Assembly: GCA_003116855.1 (NCBI GenBank)
Contig: BEWT01000005.1
Coordinates: forward strand, 62,001 to 126,000
Direction: 5' to 3'
DNA length: 64,000 bases
From: Desulfurococcaceae archaeon AG1
Lineage (GTDB): Archaea > Thermoproteota > Thermoprotei_A > Sulfolobales > AG1
Below are positions 26,549 through 35,710 of this stretch, piece by piece (the stretch's first letter is position 1; each line of letters opens with the position of its first letter). The notes beneath the pieces were generated by a model, which was given only the letters and a program-made list of their open reading frames with translations, made no database searches and was not told the origin of the DNA. Made by a program: the position numbers and the translations under genes.

Positions 26549-27418
26549 CTATAAAGCTGAGAGGTATAGCTTTAGGCTGCTAAGGATACAGTTCCTGATC
26601 CCTTCCCTTGGTACTAGTTCTCTACACCTATCTATAGAGACACCCGCTCTACCTTCAACAAGATCCTCAAGAGATAAAGGTTCCTTCGAGACTAGATTAT
26701 TATCCAGGAGGCAGTATGGGCCGGCATATTTGAAGAGTCTAGGATGTATTCTCACCAGCTCGTTCCTAAGCTTCCATGCAACAATCCTTATCTCGGTCTG
26801 GGCATGTGTGCACATTCTCAGCCCTAGGAAGTGGAGGATCTCTCTGGCATTCATTGTTACAACTATTTTTGTTGCCACAGCCTGCGGGAGTATATATCTA
26901 GCATCTTCTCTAGAAAGACCTTTTCCTCTAAGCTCCCAGTACTTTGCAACAGACCTTGCATATTCAGAGGCCATCCTGATCCTCAGATCCTCCGGCCAGT
27001 CAGGATCTCCTAGATAAAAAGCCCTTCCAACCTCTGCAAGAGCCTCCTTATCGCCACTCAGTACCCTCTCCGAGATCTCTAGCCAATATTTAGTTTCCTT
27101 GGGCTCGAGCAACCTCTCATTATACCTCTGACTAAGCTGTGTGTAGCTCGCTATCCTGTGCCTCACCAGCTGGTGTGAACATACTCTTGAACATATAACC
27201 TCAAATGTATAGATACAATGCTCCCAAGGGCTTAGATGTCCTCTCTTAAGCGTCTCCCTGATCCATACCTCTACTTCTTCATCATCCATCCTCTCAAAGA
27301 TCTCTGAAACGTCTTTAGACGAGAGAGACCTCTTAGACGAGGCTGCCACGAGCTTTTCACCGTCTTGTGTGTAAGAAATTACCCTTACAGTAGGTATCAT
27401 GGCAACTCTGTTCCTCAT
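26549..27418 (-). CDS. thyX: Flavin-dependent thymidylate synthase
   Basis: Makes dTMP from dUMP using a folate or pterin C1 carrier and FAD. The diagnostic ThyX motif RHRIASYTQLSQRY is present, preceded by HLSPWEHCIYTFEVICSR and followed by LPQAVATKIVVTMNAREILHFLGLR. At 289 residues it is longer than the usual 220-250, with a C-terminal tail (SLEDLVEGRAGVSIDRCREL) that is not an obvious domain. It is adjacent to the beta-RFAP synthase operon on the same strand; the shared theme of C1 carriers is notable but may be chance. Confidence 0.92.
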   Translation of the reverse strand: MRNRVAMIPTVRVISYTQDGEKLVAASSKRSLSSKDVSEIFERMDDEEVEVWIRETLKRGHLSPWEHCIYTFEVICSRVCSHQLVRHRIASYTQLSQRYNERLLEPKETKYWLEISERVLSGDKEALAEVGRAFYLGDPDWPEDLRIRMASEYARSVAKYWELRGKGLSREDARYILPQAVATKIVVTMNAREILHFLGLRMCTHAQTEIRIVAWKLRNELVRIHPRLFKYAGPYCLLDNNLVSKEPLSLEDLVEGRAGVSIDRCRELVPREGIRNCILSSLKLYLSAL

Positions 27419-27532
27419 ATCTATCCTCTAGTATTCATACGGTTTAAAAGAGGTTAGCATTATCCGCTGGCTAGCCATTTCCGAGGCCTATTTCCTAAGA
27501 GACCATTAAAAGATCCGTGATATGTAACCTTT

Positions 27533-27690
27533 ACTCACAACGGGTTGTCGTGAGTCACTGCACAAGCAAATAGCTTTGTATAGGTTACTCGAGAGATCGT
27601 GGAGAGGTTTTATAAATAGCGAGGGTAGAGTTACTAGTAAGGTTTATATACCCCGATAACCAATTAGATGTGACAAATCTCCGAGGTGGT
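27533..27690 (+). promoter_or_regulatory. Promoter region of the leu operon
   Basis: An imperfect inverted repeat ACTCAC (27533-27538)/GTGAGT (27550-27555), extended by CACAA/TTGT, lies upstream of two TATA-like boxes at 27611-27618 (TATAAATA) and 27643-27650 (TTTATATA). A GAGGTGGTG Shine-Dalgarno site follows at 27683-27691. The second TATA box is well placed for a start near 27672. The inverted repeat could bind an Lrp-type regulator; this is inference. Confidence 0.45.
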
Positions 27691-27697
27691 GGGCTAG

Positions 27698-29191
27698 GCT
27701 TCGAGAAGAGTATATATATTCGATACAACTCTTCGTGATGGTGAGCAAACCCCAGGCGTAGCTCTAACAGTTAATGAGAAGATCGAGATAGCCAGGGCTC
27801 TTGACGAACTTGGTGTCGATGTGATAGAAGCCGGATTCCCGATCACTAGCAAGGGCGAGTTTGAGGCTGTAAAGAAGATCTCTGGTCTTGGCTTGAGCGC
27901 AAAGATCTGTGCTCTTGCTAGGACTAATAATAAGGATATCGAGCTAGCCCTTGATGCGGATGTTGACAGGGTTCACGTATTTATAGCTACATCGGATCTT
28001 CATCTAAAATACAAGCTTGGCATCACCCGTGAAGAGGCTCTTAGAAGGGCTGTAGAATCTGTTGATTACCTAAAATCCCACGGTGTTGAGATCGAATTCT
28101 CGGCTGAGGATGCTACGAGAAGCGATCCTGAGTTTCTGAAACAGATATACTCAGCCGTTGCAGAGGCAGGCGCGCATTATCTAGATATCCCCGATACTGT
28201 TGGTACAGCTACTCCTGAGTATATTGCTAGGCTTGTTAGAGAAATCGTTAGTGTTTCGAGGGGAAAAATAGTTAGTGTTCATTGTCACGACGATTTTGGC
28301 TTAGCAACAGCAAACAGTATAGCAGGGATCCTGGCTGGTGCTAGGCAGGTTCATGTAACAATCAACGGGATTGGTGAGAGGGCTGGTAATGCCAGTCTCG
28401 AGGAGGTGGTAATGGCTCTAAAGATCCTCTATGGCTATGAGCTCGGCATAAGGACAGAGAAGCTTGTTGAAGTCTCAAGACTTGTCTCGAAACTAACCAG
28501 GATCCCTGTTCAACCTAACAAGGCTATTGTTGGCAGAAATGCGTTTGGACATGAGAGCGGTATACATACCCACGGGATATTGAGAAACCCTGCAACGTAC
28601 GAACCCTTCCCGCCCGAGCTTGTTGGTGCAAGGAGATGGCTTGCTGTCGGCAAACATGCCGGATCCCATGGGATCAGGGCTAGGCTTGAGGAGCTGGGCT
28701 TCAAGGTTTCTGATGAGCAGCTAAAGCTTGTCGTCGAGAGAATCAAGAATCTCGGTGATATGGGTAGAAGGGTTACTGATAAGGATCTTGTGGAGGTAGT
28801 TAAAGAAGTACTTGGGCAAAGATCTGATGACAGCCGCGTTGCAGAGCTCTTAGAGGTGAGTGTAACGAGCACTAGAATGGGTGTAGGAGCCATTATCAGG
28901 ATATCTATAAGAGGCGATATATATGAGCTGTATGGTAAGGGTATGGGGGGTGTTGATTCTATAGTTAATGCTATGGAGAAGATCCCTCTCCTAGAGAATG
29001 TGAAGATCAAGGATTACTCTCTAGGAATCGTACAGATCGATGGAAAGATAGGAGTTGAAGCAACAGTGATCCTAGAAACACAAAACGGTATCCAAGCCAC
29101 TGCAAGCTCTATAAAGCCAGATCCACACTGGGCTGTTGCAGAAGCTATAGTAGAGGCTATAAACCTGATCATGGCGCGTAGGGGTGGTTAA
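27698..29191 (+). CDS. leuA: 2-isopropylmalate synthase, without a canonical start codon
   Basis: Condenses acetyl-CoA with 2-oxoisovalerate, the first step of leucine synthesis. The HMGL-like TIM barrel opens with RRVYIFDTTLRDGEQTPG (27704 on) and carries VSVHCHDDFGLATANS, GIGERAGNASLEEVV and HESGIHTHG. The C-terminal about 120 residues resemble the LeuA dimer regulatory domain (YSLGIVQIDGKIGVEA). The first GTG (27821) is inside the barrel. Upstream the frame is open only to TAG 27695-27697, and between it and the conserved region there is no ATG, GTG or TTG. TAG stands exactly where a TTG start would follow GAGGTG by six bases, so a TTG-to-TAG change or base error is likely. Citramalate synthase is less likely given leuBCD downstream. 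Confidence 0.88.
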   Translation, partial: ASRRVYIFDTTLRDGEQTPGVALTVNEKIEIARALDELGVDVIEAGFPITSKGEFEAVKKISGLGLSAKICALARTNNKDIELALDADVDRVHVFIATSDLHLKYKLGITREEALRRAVESVDYLKSHGVEIEFSAEDATRSDPEFLKQIYSAVAEAGAHYLDIPDTVGTATPEYIARLVREIVSVSRGKIVSVHCHDDFGLATANSIAGILAGARQVHVTINGIGERAGNASLEEVVMALKILYGYELGIRTEKLVEVSRLVSKLTRIPVQPNKAIVGRNAFGHESGIHTHGILRNPATYEPFPPELVGARRWLAVGKHAGSHGIRARLEELGFKVSDEQLKLVVERIKNLGDMGRRVTDKDLVEVVKEVLGQRSDDSRVAELLEVSVTSTRMGVGAIIRISIRGDIYELYGKGMGGVDSIVNAMEKIPLLENVKIKDYSLGIVQIDGKIGVEATVILETQNGIQATASSIKPDPHWAVAEAIVEAINLIMARRGG

Positions 29192-29192
29192 G

Positions 29193-30206
29193 ATGTATAG
29201 AATAGCATGGATCAAGGGTGATGGTATAGGTACAGAGATCTCAGAAGCCTCTCTAGAAGTTATACATGCTATTGAGAATACCTATGGGGTATCATTCGAT
29301 ATAAGGTTCTATGACGCTGGTGATGAGTGTCTGAAAAGAAGAGGAGAAGCCCTCCCAAGAGAAACAATAGAGGGTGTGAAAACTGCTGATGCGTCTATAA
29401 AAGGCCCTGTTGGTGATACGGCTATGGATGTTATTGTCAGACTGAGACAGATGTTTGATCTCTATGCAAACATAAGGCCTGTGAAGAGCTATAAAGGTGT
29501 TCCAAGTGTGAAACCTGTGGATCTCGTGATCGTTAGGGAGAATACTGAGGATCTCTACAAGGGATACGAGTTCGAGGTTGGAGACGCGGTCGTCGCCCTC
29601 AGGATCATTAGCGAGAAGGCTAGCAGGAGGATCGCCAGGGTTGCTGGGGAAATAGCCTCTAGGAGAAGGGGAATTGTAACCATAGTCCATAAAGCTAACG
29701 TACTGAGAAAAAGCTGCGGATTATTCCTCAGAATAGCGAGAGAAGAGCTCTCTAAATATAATGTTACTGTGAGAGATATCCTGGTCGATGCTGCCAGCAT
29801 GGCTCTTATAAGGAACCCGGAATCCTTTGACGTGATACTCACAACAAACATGTTTGGAGACATATTGAGTGACGAGGCAGCCCAAGTTGCTGGGAGTATT
29901 GGACTAGCACCTTCTGGAAACATAGGCGATGAGATAGGGCTTTTCGAACCTGTCCATGGTGCTGCTCCAGATATAGCTGGGAAGGGTATTGCGAACCCGT
30001 ACGCAATGATCCTCTCGATCTCAATGATGCTCGAATGGCTCGGGGCTAAGAAGAATGATAAGAGACTGCTGAGCGCCTCCAAGAGCATTGAGAGGGCTGT
30101 TGAGGAGGCTATAGCTAGGGGGTGTAAAACTCCAGATATAGGTGGTTCTATGAAAACCCACGATGTTGGAGGATGTGTGGCTAGGATTATTAGAGAGGGG
30201 GTATAG
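29193..30206 (+). CDS. leuB: 3-isopropylmalate dehydrogenase
   Basis: Oxidatively decarboxylates 3-isopropylmalate with NAD. It belongs to the isocitrate/isopropylmalate dehydrogenase family: WIKGDGIGTEIS, the loop DLVIVRENTEDLYKGYE, HKANVLRKSCGLF, TNMFGDILSDEAAQVAGSIGLAPS and EPVHGAAPDIAGKGIANP. About 338 residues, normal size. The RENTEDLYKG segment is also compatible with homoisocitrate-type enzymes; the leu context decides. ATG 29193 follows GGTG by six bases and begins right after the leuA stop; GTG 29184 is the overlapping alternative. Confidence 0.88.
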   Translation: MYRIAWIKGDGIGTEISEASLEVIHAIENTYGVSFDIRFYDAGDECLKRRGEALPRETIEGVKTADASIKGPVGDTAMDVIVRLRQMFDLYANIRPVKSYKGVPSVKPVDLVIVRENTEDLYKGYEFEVGDAVVALRIISEKASRRIARVAGEIASRRRGIVTIVHKANVLRKSCGLFLRIAREELSKYNVTVRDILVDAASMALIRNPESFDVILTTNMFGDILSDEAAQVAGSIGLAPSGNIGDEIGLFEPVHGAAPDIAGKGIANPYAMILSISMMLEWLGAKKNDKRLLSASKSIERAVEEAIARGCKTPDIGGSMKTHDVGGCVARIIREGV

Positions 30207-31673
30207 ATGGGGAGAACGATTTTTGAGAAGATCTGGGATCTCCATGTAATAGCGAGCGAGGGTGATAGATATCTAATATATATAGATAGGCACTATATAC
30301 ACGAAGTAACATCCCCAGTAGCTTTTGAAAGACTCAGGATCTCTGGGAGGAGGGTTAGGAGACCGGATCTCACAGTGGCTGTTATGGATCACAATGTCCC
30401 AACTAGTGATAGAACACTCCCCATAATGGATAAGCTCTCACTAGAGCAGATGGAACTCCTCAGGAGAAATGCCTATGAGCATGGGATAATGCTTCTCGAC
30501 TATTACAGCCCATACCAAGGGATAGTCCATGTAATAGGCCCTGAGCTCGGATTAACGCTACCAGGGATGACTATAGCCTGTGGCGATAGCCACACAGCAA
30601 CCCACGGAGCTCTCGGGGCTCTCGCATTCGGTGTAGGGACTAGCGAGGTTGAGCATATCCTAGCAACCCAGACTCTCTGGCTTAAAAAGCCGAAAACGAT
30701 GGAGGTTAGGCTTGTGGGGAGGACAGAACCTGGTGTTATGTCCAAGGATGTTGTTCTAGCTATGATAGGCTCTATAGGGGCTGGGGGAGCTATAGGCCAT
30801 GCGATCGAGTATACTGGTGAGTATATAGGCTATATAAATGTTGAGGAGAGGATGACTCTAACCAACATGGCTATAGAGGCTGGTGCTAGAACCGCAATAA
30901 TATCGCCTGATGATAAAACCATAGATTATCTTAAGAATAGACCCTTCGCCCCAAAGGATAGCGATTGGGATGAAGCTACCAAGTTCTGGAGATCCCTAGC
31001 AACAGATCCGGGGGCCAGGTTTGACAGGGTCATCGAGATCAATGTCTCGTCGATAGAGCCCCAGGTTACCTGGGGGACTACACCTGCCATGGTCTCCAGC
31101 GTTAATGGCACGGTACCGGATCCTAGCGAGTATGAGGATAAGACTGTGAGAGCTTCTGTTGAGAGGGCTTTGAAATATATGGGGCTTAAACCGGGTATGA
31201 GGATAGTGGATATAACGATCGATAGGGTTTTCATAGGATCTTGTACAAATGCTAGGCTATACGATCTAATACAAGCTGCAAGGGTTGTTAAGGGTAAGAA
31301 GGTTAAGAGCGGTGTAAGGGCTATGGTTGTACCCGGCTCCCAGCTTGTTAAGAGGAATGCTGAGAGGCTGGGGCTCCACAGGATCTTCATAGATGCTGGC
31401 TTTGAGTGGAGGAACTCTGGGTGTAGCCTGTGCATAGGTATGAATGAGGATAGACTATCGCCTGGCGAGAGGTGTGCGAGTACATCTAACAGGAATTTTG
31501 AGAACAGACAGGGCCCTGGCGGTAGAACCCACCTAGTAAGTCCGATGATGGCTGCTGCAGCAGCGATAGAGGGTCATTTTGTCGATGTCAGGGAGTTCGA
31601 GATCTCTCCTGTTGAGGATGTTGTCGATATAGATCTTCTTGAGAGGCTCGGGTATTCGTGGATGCTGAGGTGA
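30207..31673 (+). CDS. leuC: 3-isopropylmalate dehydratase large subunit, bacterial type
   Basis: Aconitase-family subunit with the [4Fe-4S] cluster that isomerises 2- to 3-isopropylmalate with Leu[35 protein letters not shown], cluster cysteine regions [13 protein letters not shown] and [20 protein letters not shown] are clear. Its 488 residues and internal segments match the bacterial LeuC group rather than the about 420-residue archaeal LeuC/HacA type. It is packed directly after leuB and 4 bases before leuD. Confidence 0.93.
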   Translation: MGRTIFEKIWDLHVIASEGDRYLIYIDRHYIHEVTSPVAFERLRISGRRVRRPDLTVAVMDHNVPTSDRTLPIMDKLSLEQMELLRRNAYEHGIMLLDYYSPYQGIVHVIGPELGLTLPGMTIACGDSHTATHGALGALAFGVGTSEVEHILATQTLWLKKPKTMEVRLVGRTEPGVMSKDVVLAMIGSIGAGGAIGHAIEYTGEYIGYINVEERMTLTNMAIEAGARTAIISPDDKTIDYLKNRPFAPKDSDWDEATKFWRSLATDPGARFDRVIEINVSSIEPQVTWGTTPAMVSSVNGTVPDPSEYEDKTVRASVERALKYMGLKPGMRIVDITIDRVFIGSCTNARLYDLIQAARVVKGKKVKSGVRAMVVPGSQLVKRNAERLGLHRIFIDAGFEWRNSGCSLCIGMNEDRLSPGERCASTSNRNFENRQGPGGRTHLVSPMMAAAAAIEGHFVDVREFEISPVEDVVDIDLLERLGYSWMLR

Positions 31674-31677
31674 TCCT

Positions 31678-32301
31678 ATGCCAGGGCTTAAAATAATAGA
31701 GGGTAAAGCTGCACCCTTACCAATCGATAACATAGATACAGACCAGATAATCCCAGCCCAGTTCCTCAAGATAAGCAAAAGGGAAGGACTTGGGAGATAC
31801 CTCTTCTATAGATGGAGATATGACGATGAGGGGAGACCTAAAGAGGGTTTTGTATTAGATGATGATCGCTTTAGAGGGGCTCCAATACTGATCACGGGAA
31901 GAAACTTCGGGATAGGCTCTTCGAGGGAGCACGCCGTATGGGCCCTTGTTGACCACGGAATAAAGGCTGTGATCTCAACATCCTTTGGAGACATATTCTA
32001 TGAGAACGCTGCTAGAAACGGGCTTGCATGTATAAAACTCAGCGAGGATATAGTGAAAGAGCTTCTAGACAGAGCCTCGCGAGGGGATCTAATCCTCAGA
32101 ATAGATCTCGAGAGAAAGGTGGTTGAATACGAGGGTAAAGTGGTGCCATTCGAAATGGATGAAAGTGCTAGGAAAATGCTGATACTCGGTCTCGACGAGA
32201 TCGGTGTAACGCTACAGAACTATGGAGAGGCTATTAATGCTTATGAGGAGATGCTGGGGAGGCGATTCTCAATAAATAGAGGTGTATTCACAACACTATA
32301 A
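31678..32301 (+). CDS. leuD: 3-isopropylmalate dehydratase small subunit, bacterial type
   Basis: Small subunit that completes the isopropylmalate isomerase active site with LeuC. The N-terminal PLPIDNIDTDQIIPAQFLK and TGRNFGIGSSREHAVWAL are family hallmarks. Length (207 residues) fits the bacterial LeuD (about 200), not the about 165-residue archaeal form. It is last in leuABCD, followed by a 90-base gap and a convergent amidohydrolase gene. Confidence 0.93.
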   Translation: MPGLKIIEGKAAPLPIDNIDTDQIIPAQFLKISKREGLGRYLFYRWRYDDEGRPKEGFVLDDDRFRGAPILITGRNFGIGSSREHAVWALVDHGIKAVISTSFGDIFYENAARNGLACIKLSEDIVKELLDRASRGDLILRIDLERKVVEYEGKVVPFEMDESARKMLILGLDEIGVTLQNYGEAINAYEEMLGRRFSINRGVFTTL

Positions 32302-32391
32302 AATATACTTAAAACTAAACTCTATATCCGGTAATTACACAAAGATCCAAGTCCTTGAGGGGTATTAAAATATGTTGATAGCTCGATAGGA

Positions 32392-33975
32392 TTACCATGC
32401 TCTTCTAAGAATCCTTCCAGCCCTCACACCGCTAAGAAGCCTTCCCCTCTCGACAGCTATTTCTCCGTTCACAACCACATACTCTATACCCTTTGGATAT
32501 GAATGAGGATTCTCATAGGTTGCTGTATCCTCTATGGTGTAGTAGTTGAACACCACTAGATCTGCTTTGAAGCCAGGCCTGATAATACCCCTATCCCATA
32601 GCCTTAGCTTCCTGGCTGGTAGCGATGTCATCTTTCTTATCGCTTCTTGTAGTGAGAGGATCTTGCTCTCCCTAACATATCTAGCTATCACCTTCGGGAA
32701 TGTCCCATAGCTTCTTGGATGGGGCTTCCCAACCCCGGGTCTTGTTACAGAACCATCACTCCCTATAGCGACTAGAGGGTGTTTTATAGCTGTCTCAACA
32801 TCCTCTCTCCTCATACCAAAAATGATCATTCTTGTGGCCAGCCCATCGTCTAGGAGCATTCTAACCACGGCTTCGATAGGGTCAAGACCCATTTTCTCAG
32901 CGATCTTATCGATCCTCATGCCCTCAAGCTCCTTATGGCTTGGCGAGTATGAGATCATTATATCATGCCAAGAGATATACCTATCCTCAAGCACCACTCC
33001 ACCTAAGCCTTGTCTAAGTCTCTCTATGACTGCTGGGTCTGAGAGTTTCTTCATAACTTCATCTCTCGACCCTTCCCTAATATCCTTTGGGAGTAAAGCT
33101 GTGAGTGTTGTTGATGATGCCTCGTAGGGGTATGCGTCTGCTGATATATCATACCCCCTCGATGCGTATTCCGATATCAGATCTAGTGCTACTGATACCT
33201 TGCCCCAGCTGGGTCTCCCGCTAGCCTTTATATGGGAGATCTCTACAGGAGCCCCGGATTCGAGGCCAATCGTTATCGCCTCGATCACTGAGTCTATGAG
33301 CCCAACACCCTCGTTCCTCATATGGGTGGAATATATACCCCCATACCTAGCCACAACCTTGCTAAGCTCTATAAGCTCTCTCGTGTCTGCAAACATGCTT
33401 GGTATATATATAAGCCCACTACTCATCCCAAAGGCTCCTGATTCCATAGCCTCCTCTACATGTCTCTTCATCTCCTCAAGCTCCTTCTCAGAAGCCTTCT
33501 TATCGATATAACCGATTACTGATGATCTGATCATCCCATGTCCTACAAGAGGAGCTATATTTATAGAGGGCCTGGCCTTCTCAAGAGCCTCTAGATATTC
33601 ACCAAAACTGCTCCACTGGACATCGATCCCGGGCCATTGCTTCCTAACAAAATCCCTATAATCCTTATTAACATCTGTCACCGGTGCTGGTGAGGAGCCA
33701 CAGTTACCGGTAACGATCGTGGTGACACCCTGGAGTATATAGTTATCAGCCGTTGGTATCTCGAGGATCGATAGATCACTGTGGTTATGTATATCTATAA
33801 ACCCAGGCGTAATATATAATCCCTGAGCATCTATATATCTCTCAGCCTGAGCACCAGAGAGATCACCAATAGCACTTATTGCATCACCAATAACCCCCAC
33901 ATCACCCCTAAACGGAGGAGAGCCTGTTCCATCTATAATCACACCGCCCCTAATAATCAGATCGTATCTAGTCAA
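32392..33975 (-). CDS. N-acyl-D-amino-acid deacylase family amidohydrolase
   Basis: Metal-dependent amidohydrolase of the D-aminoacylase group, about 527 residues. TRYDLIIRGGVIIDGTG opens the small beta domain, TPGFIDIHNHSDLS holds the first metal-binding His pair, VGHGMIRSSVIGY, STHMRNEG and EISHIKASGRPSWG supply further metal contacts, and IGSDGS the final Asp. It would release D-amino acids from N-acyl derivatives or cleave a related cyclic amide; the substrate is unproven. TTG 33975 gives MTRYDLII; the frame is open to 33999. Confidence 0.83.
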   Translation of the reverse strand: MTRYDLIIRGGVIIDGTGSPPFRGDVGVIGDAISAIGDLSGAQAERYIDAQGLYITPGFIDIHNHSDLSILEIPTADNYILQGVTTIVTGNCGSSPAPVTDVNKDYRDFVRKQWPGIDVQWSSFGEYLEALEKARPSINIAPLVGHGMIRSSVIGYIDKKASEKELEEMKRHVEEAMESGAFGMSSGLIYIPSMFADTRELIELSKVVARYGGIYSTHMRNEGVGLIDSVIEAITIGLESGAPVEISHIKASGRPSWGKVSVALDLISEYASRGYDISADAYPYEASSTTLTALLPKDIREGSRDEVMKKLSDPAVIERLRQGLGGVVLEDRYISWHDIMISYSPSHKELEGMRIDKIAEKMGLDPIEAVVRMLLDDGLATRMIIFGMRREDVETAIKHPLVAIGSDGSVTRPGVGKPHPRSYGTFPKVIARYVRESKILSLQEAIRKMTSLPARKLRLWDRGIIRPGFKADLVVFNYYTIEDTATYENPHSYPKGIEYVVVNGEIAVERGRLLSGVRAGRILRRAW

Positions 33976-34146
33976 AACCACCCTGTAGTAGATAAACAAA
34001 GAGATTAATAACGAAGCATATTAAACACATAGCCTATAATGATCATCTACCCCAATCCTCATCACACCTCAGGGGGCATGACTCAAATCATCCATAATAG
34101 ATTCTCCTCGATAACTTATAAGCCGATCAAATACTATCTATTATTG

Positions 34147-34225
34147 GCGGCGGTCGTCTAGCCTGGTCTAGGACGCCGGCCTTCCGAGCCGGCGATCCCG
34201 GGTTCAAATCCCGGCCGCCGCACCA
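34147..34225 (+). tRNA. tRNA-Gly (TCC anticodon)
   Basis: Acceptor GCGGCGG pairs with CCGCCGC; discriminator A at 34222 is followed by an encoded CCA (34223-34225). The anticodon stem CCGGC/GCCGG closes the loop CTTCCGA with anticodon TCC. The T arm is CCCGGGTTCAAATCCCGG. No intron is present. A tyrosine-recombinase gene begins about 240 bases downstream, a common integration arrangement. Confidence 0.95.
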
Positions 34226-34229
34226 TAGA

Positions 34230-34345
34230 TCTTTACACCTATTGATCCTCGTTTATAAATATTTGATCCTCGGGATCTATTTGTATACACGGGATCTATG
34301 GATCGTTGCTCGGGCTGTTCGCTGATCCTCGGGGATCTTTGCGAA
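34230..34345 (+). repeat. GATC-centred palindromes between tRNA-Gly and the integrase gene
   Basis: The gap between tRNA-Gly and the recombinase has three copies of TGATCCTCG and short palindromes such as GATCCTCGGGATC and GATCCTCGGGGATC, with further CGGGATCTATGGATCG. They could be recombinase or regulator binding sites. Nothing else is recognisable up to the TTG at 34463. Confidence 0.35.
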
Positions 34346-34462
34346 CATTGGATATGATTGTGATTCGCCATATATGTTTATGTGTATCTTGCATTGATTC
34401 TGATAAAGCTTTGTTTTCTATATATATTGTTTCTTGGATTCCATATAATTGGGTTTTTCACA

Positions 34463-35710
34463 TTGAATATAGATGCTTCGAGGCTTAGTGATGAGGCTAG
34501 GAGGAGGCTTGTTGAAGCCCTTGTTGATAGGCTCGGGCTTGCTGGTGCTTCTAAGGCGATCGGTATTTCCAGATCTTATCTCTATGAGCTTGTGAGGGGT
34601 TTTAAGAAGGTTCAGCCATGGATCGCTGGGAAGGCTATCGAGCTCCTTGGGGAGGAGGTTAAGAGGATCCTAGGTGCTGAGGAGGTTCTCAGAGGATGCG
34701 GCGTTATTGGCGAAACAGGCTTCGACAGATCATTTGCAGCTGAGATCCTAAAACTCTCACTCAGAGACGAGATCCTCAGAAACGTCTTAATAGAATTCGT
34801 GACAAAACACTTCAGAGAAGAGCTCAGAAAGATCCTGGGCATCGTGCCTGAGAAAATAGTGCTCAGATGGGATCCAGAGTTCGAGGAGTTCCTCAAAGAG
34901 AGGAAGAAGAGGAGGAAGATAGCCACAGAGGAGACACTGAAGTACTATAGGAGTTTATTCATGAAATACCTAGAGGGTAGAGAGCTATCCAGAGAGCTAG
35001 CGGAAGAAGTTGCTAAGCATAGAAACAAGTGGCTTAGAAACGTGTTTAGACACTATATCCAATACCTCTTTTACAAAAGAGCAATCTCTGGGGAAACATA
35101 TGGCTGGATCATGGAGTATGTCCCCTCAAGAAGTTATAAGGTTGAACCAAGGGCATATGAGATCAGCATAGAAGATCTGAGAAAGACCCTCGAATACCTG
35201 AGGAAGAAACACGAGCTATACTATACAATATACCTATTAATGCTATATTCCGGAGCCAGGCTACAGCATGCACTTAAGCTCATTAGAGAGTGGAACCCGG
35301 ATCAGGTGGTCTATATACCCATGCTAGATCGAGAATCTAGGAGGCTTGTATGCTTCGAGGGATTCTGCAGATACTACCTCGGACTGAGGGGAGGATCGAA
35401 GCCATGTGAATGGGTGTATATGCCAAAAGAGCTCGTGCAAATGATAGAGAGGCATAGGGGTGTTAGGAGGAGTAGAACATTGGTAGAGAGGTATGCAAAG
35501 AGACATGGCTTGATACAGCCTAAGATGCTTAGAAAGATCAACTGGAGGATAGTAGCATCGGCGATGGAGAGAGACGCGGCAAGATTCATGCAATCACGCT
35601 TCGGAGAGCTAGCAATATCAGAAGCACTATACGAAAACCTACTAGAAAAAACAGACAGACAATACCCAAAAGCATTGGAAGAACTCAGAAGAATTGTTGG
35701 CTTTCTATAG
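34463..35710 (+). CDS. Archaeal tyrosine recombinase/integrase with N-terminal helix-turn-helix
   Basis: About 415 residues. A helix-turn-helix lies near the N terminus (GLAGASKAIGISRSYLYELVRG), followed by a long helical core-binding part and a C-terminal catalytic part with YLLMLYSGARLQHAL, holding the first catalytic Arg, and a final helix SEALYENLLEKTDRQY, where the nucleophile Tyr may lie. The overall pattern matches crenarchaeal plasmid and virus integrases. It could act at the adjacent tRNA-Gly. TTG 34463 is chosen; upstream codons from 34382 give an unlikely hydrophobic leader. It converges on the VWA gene with a 6-base overlap. No second tRNA-Gly end (att site) was found in the window. 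Confidence 0.72.
   Translation: MNIDASRLSDEARRRLVEALVDRLGLAGASKAIGISRSYLYELVRGFKKVQPWIAGKAIELLGEEVKRILGAEEVLRGCGVIGETGFDRSFAAEILKLSLRDEILRNVLIEFVTKHFREELRKILGIVPEKIVLRWDPEFEEFLKERKKRRKIATEETLKYYRSLFMKYLEGRELSRELAEEVAKHRNKWLRNVFRHYIQYLFYKRAISGETYGWIMEYVPSRSYKVEPRAYEISIEDLRKTLEYLRKKHELYYTIYLLMLYSGARLQHALKLIREWNPDQVVYIPMLDRESRRLVCFEGFCRYYLGLRGGSKPCEWVYMPKELVQMIERHRGVRRSRTLVERYAKRHGLIQPKMLRKINWRIVASAMERDAARFMQSRFGELAISEALYENLLEKTDRQYPKALEELRRIVGFL

Noticed and set aside
28510-31435. Long minus-strand frames opposite leuA-leuC
   Set aside because: Ser/Leu-rich antisense shadows; the plus strand carries complete enzymes.
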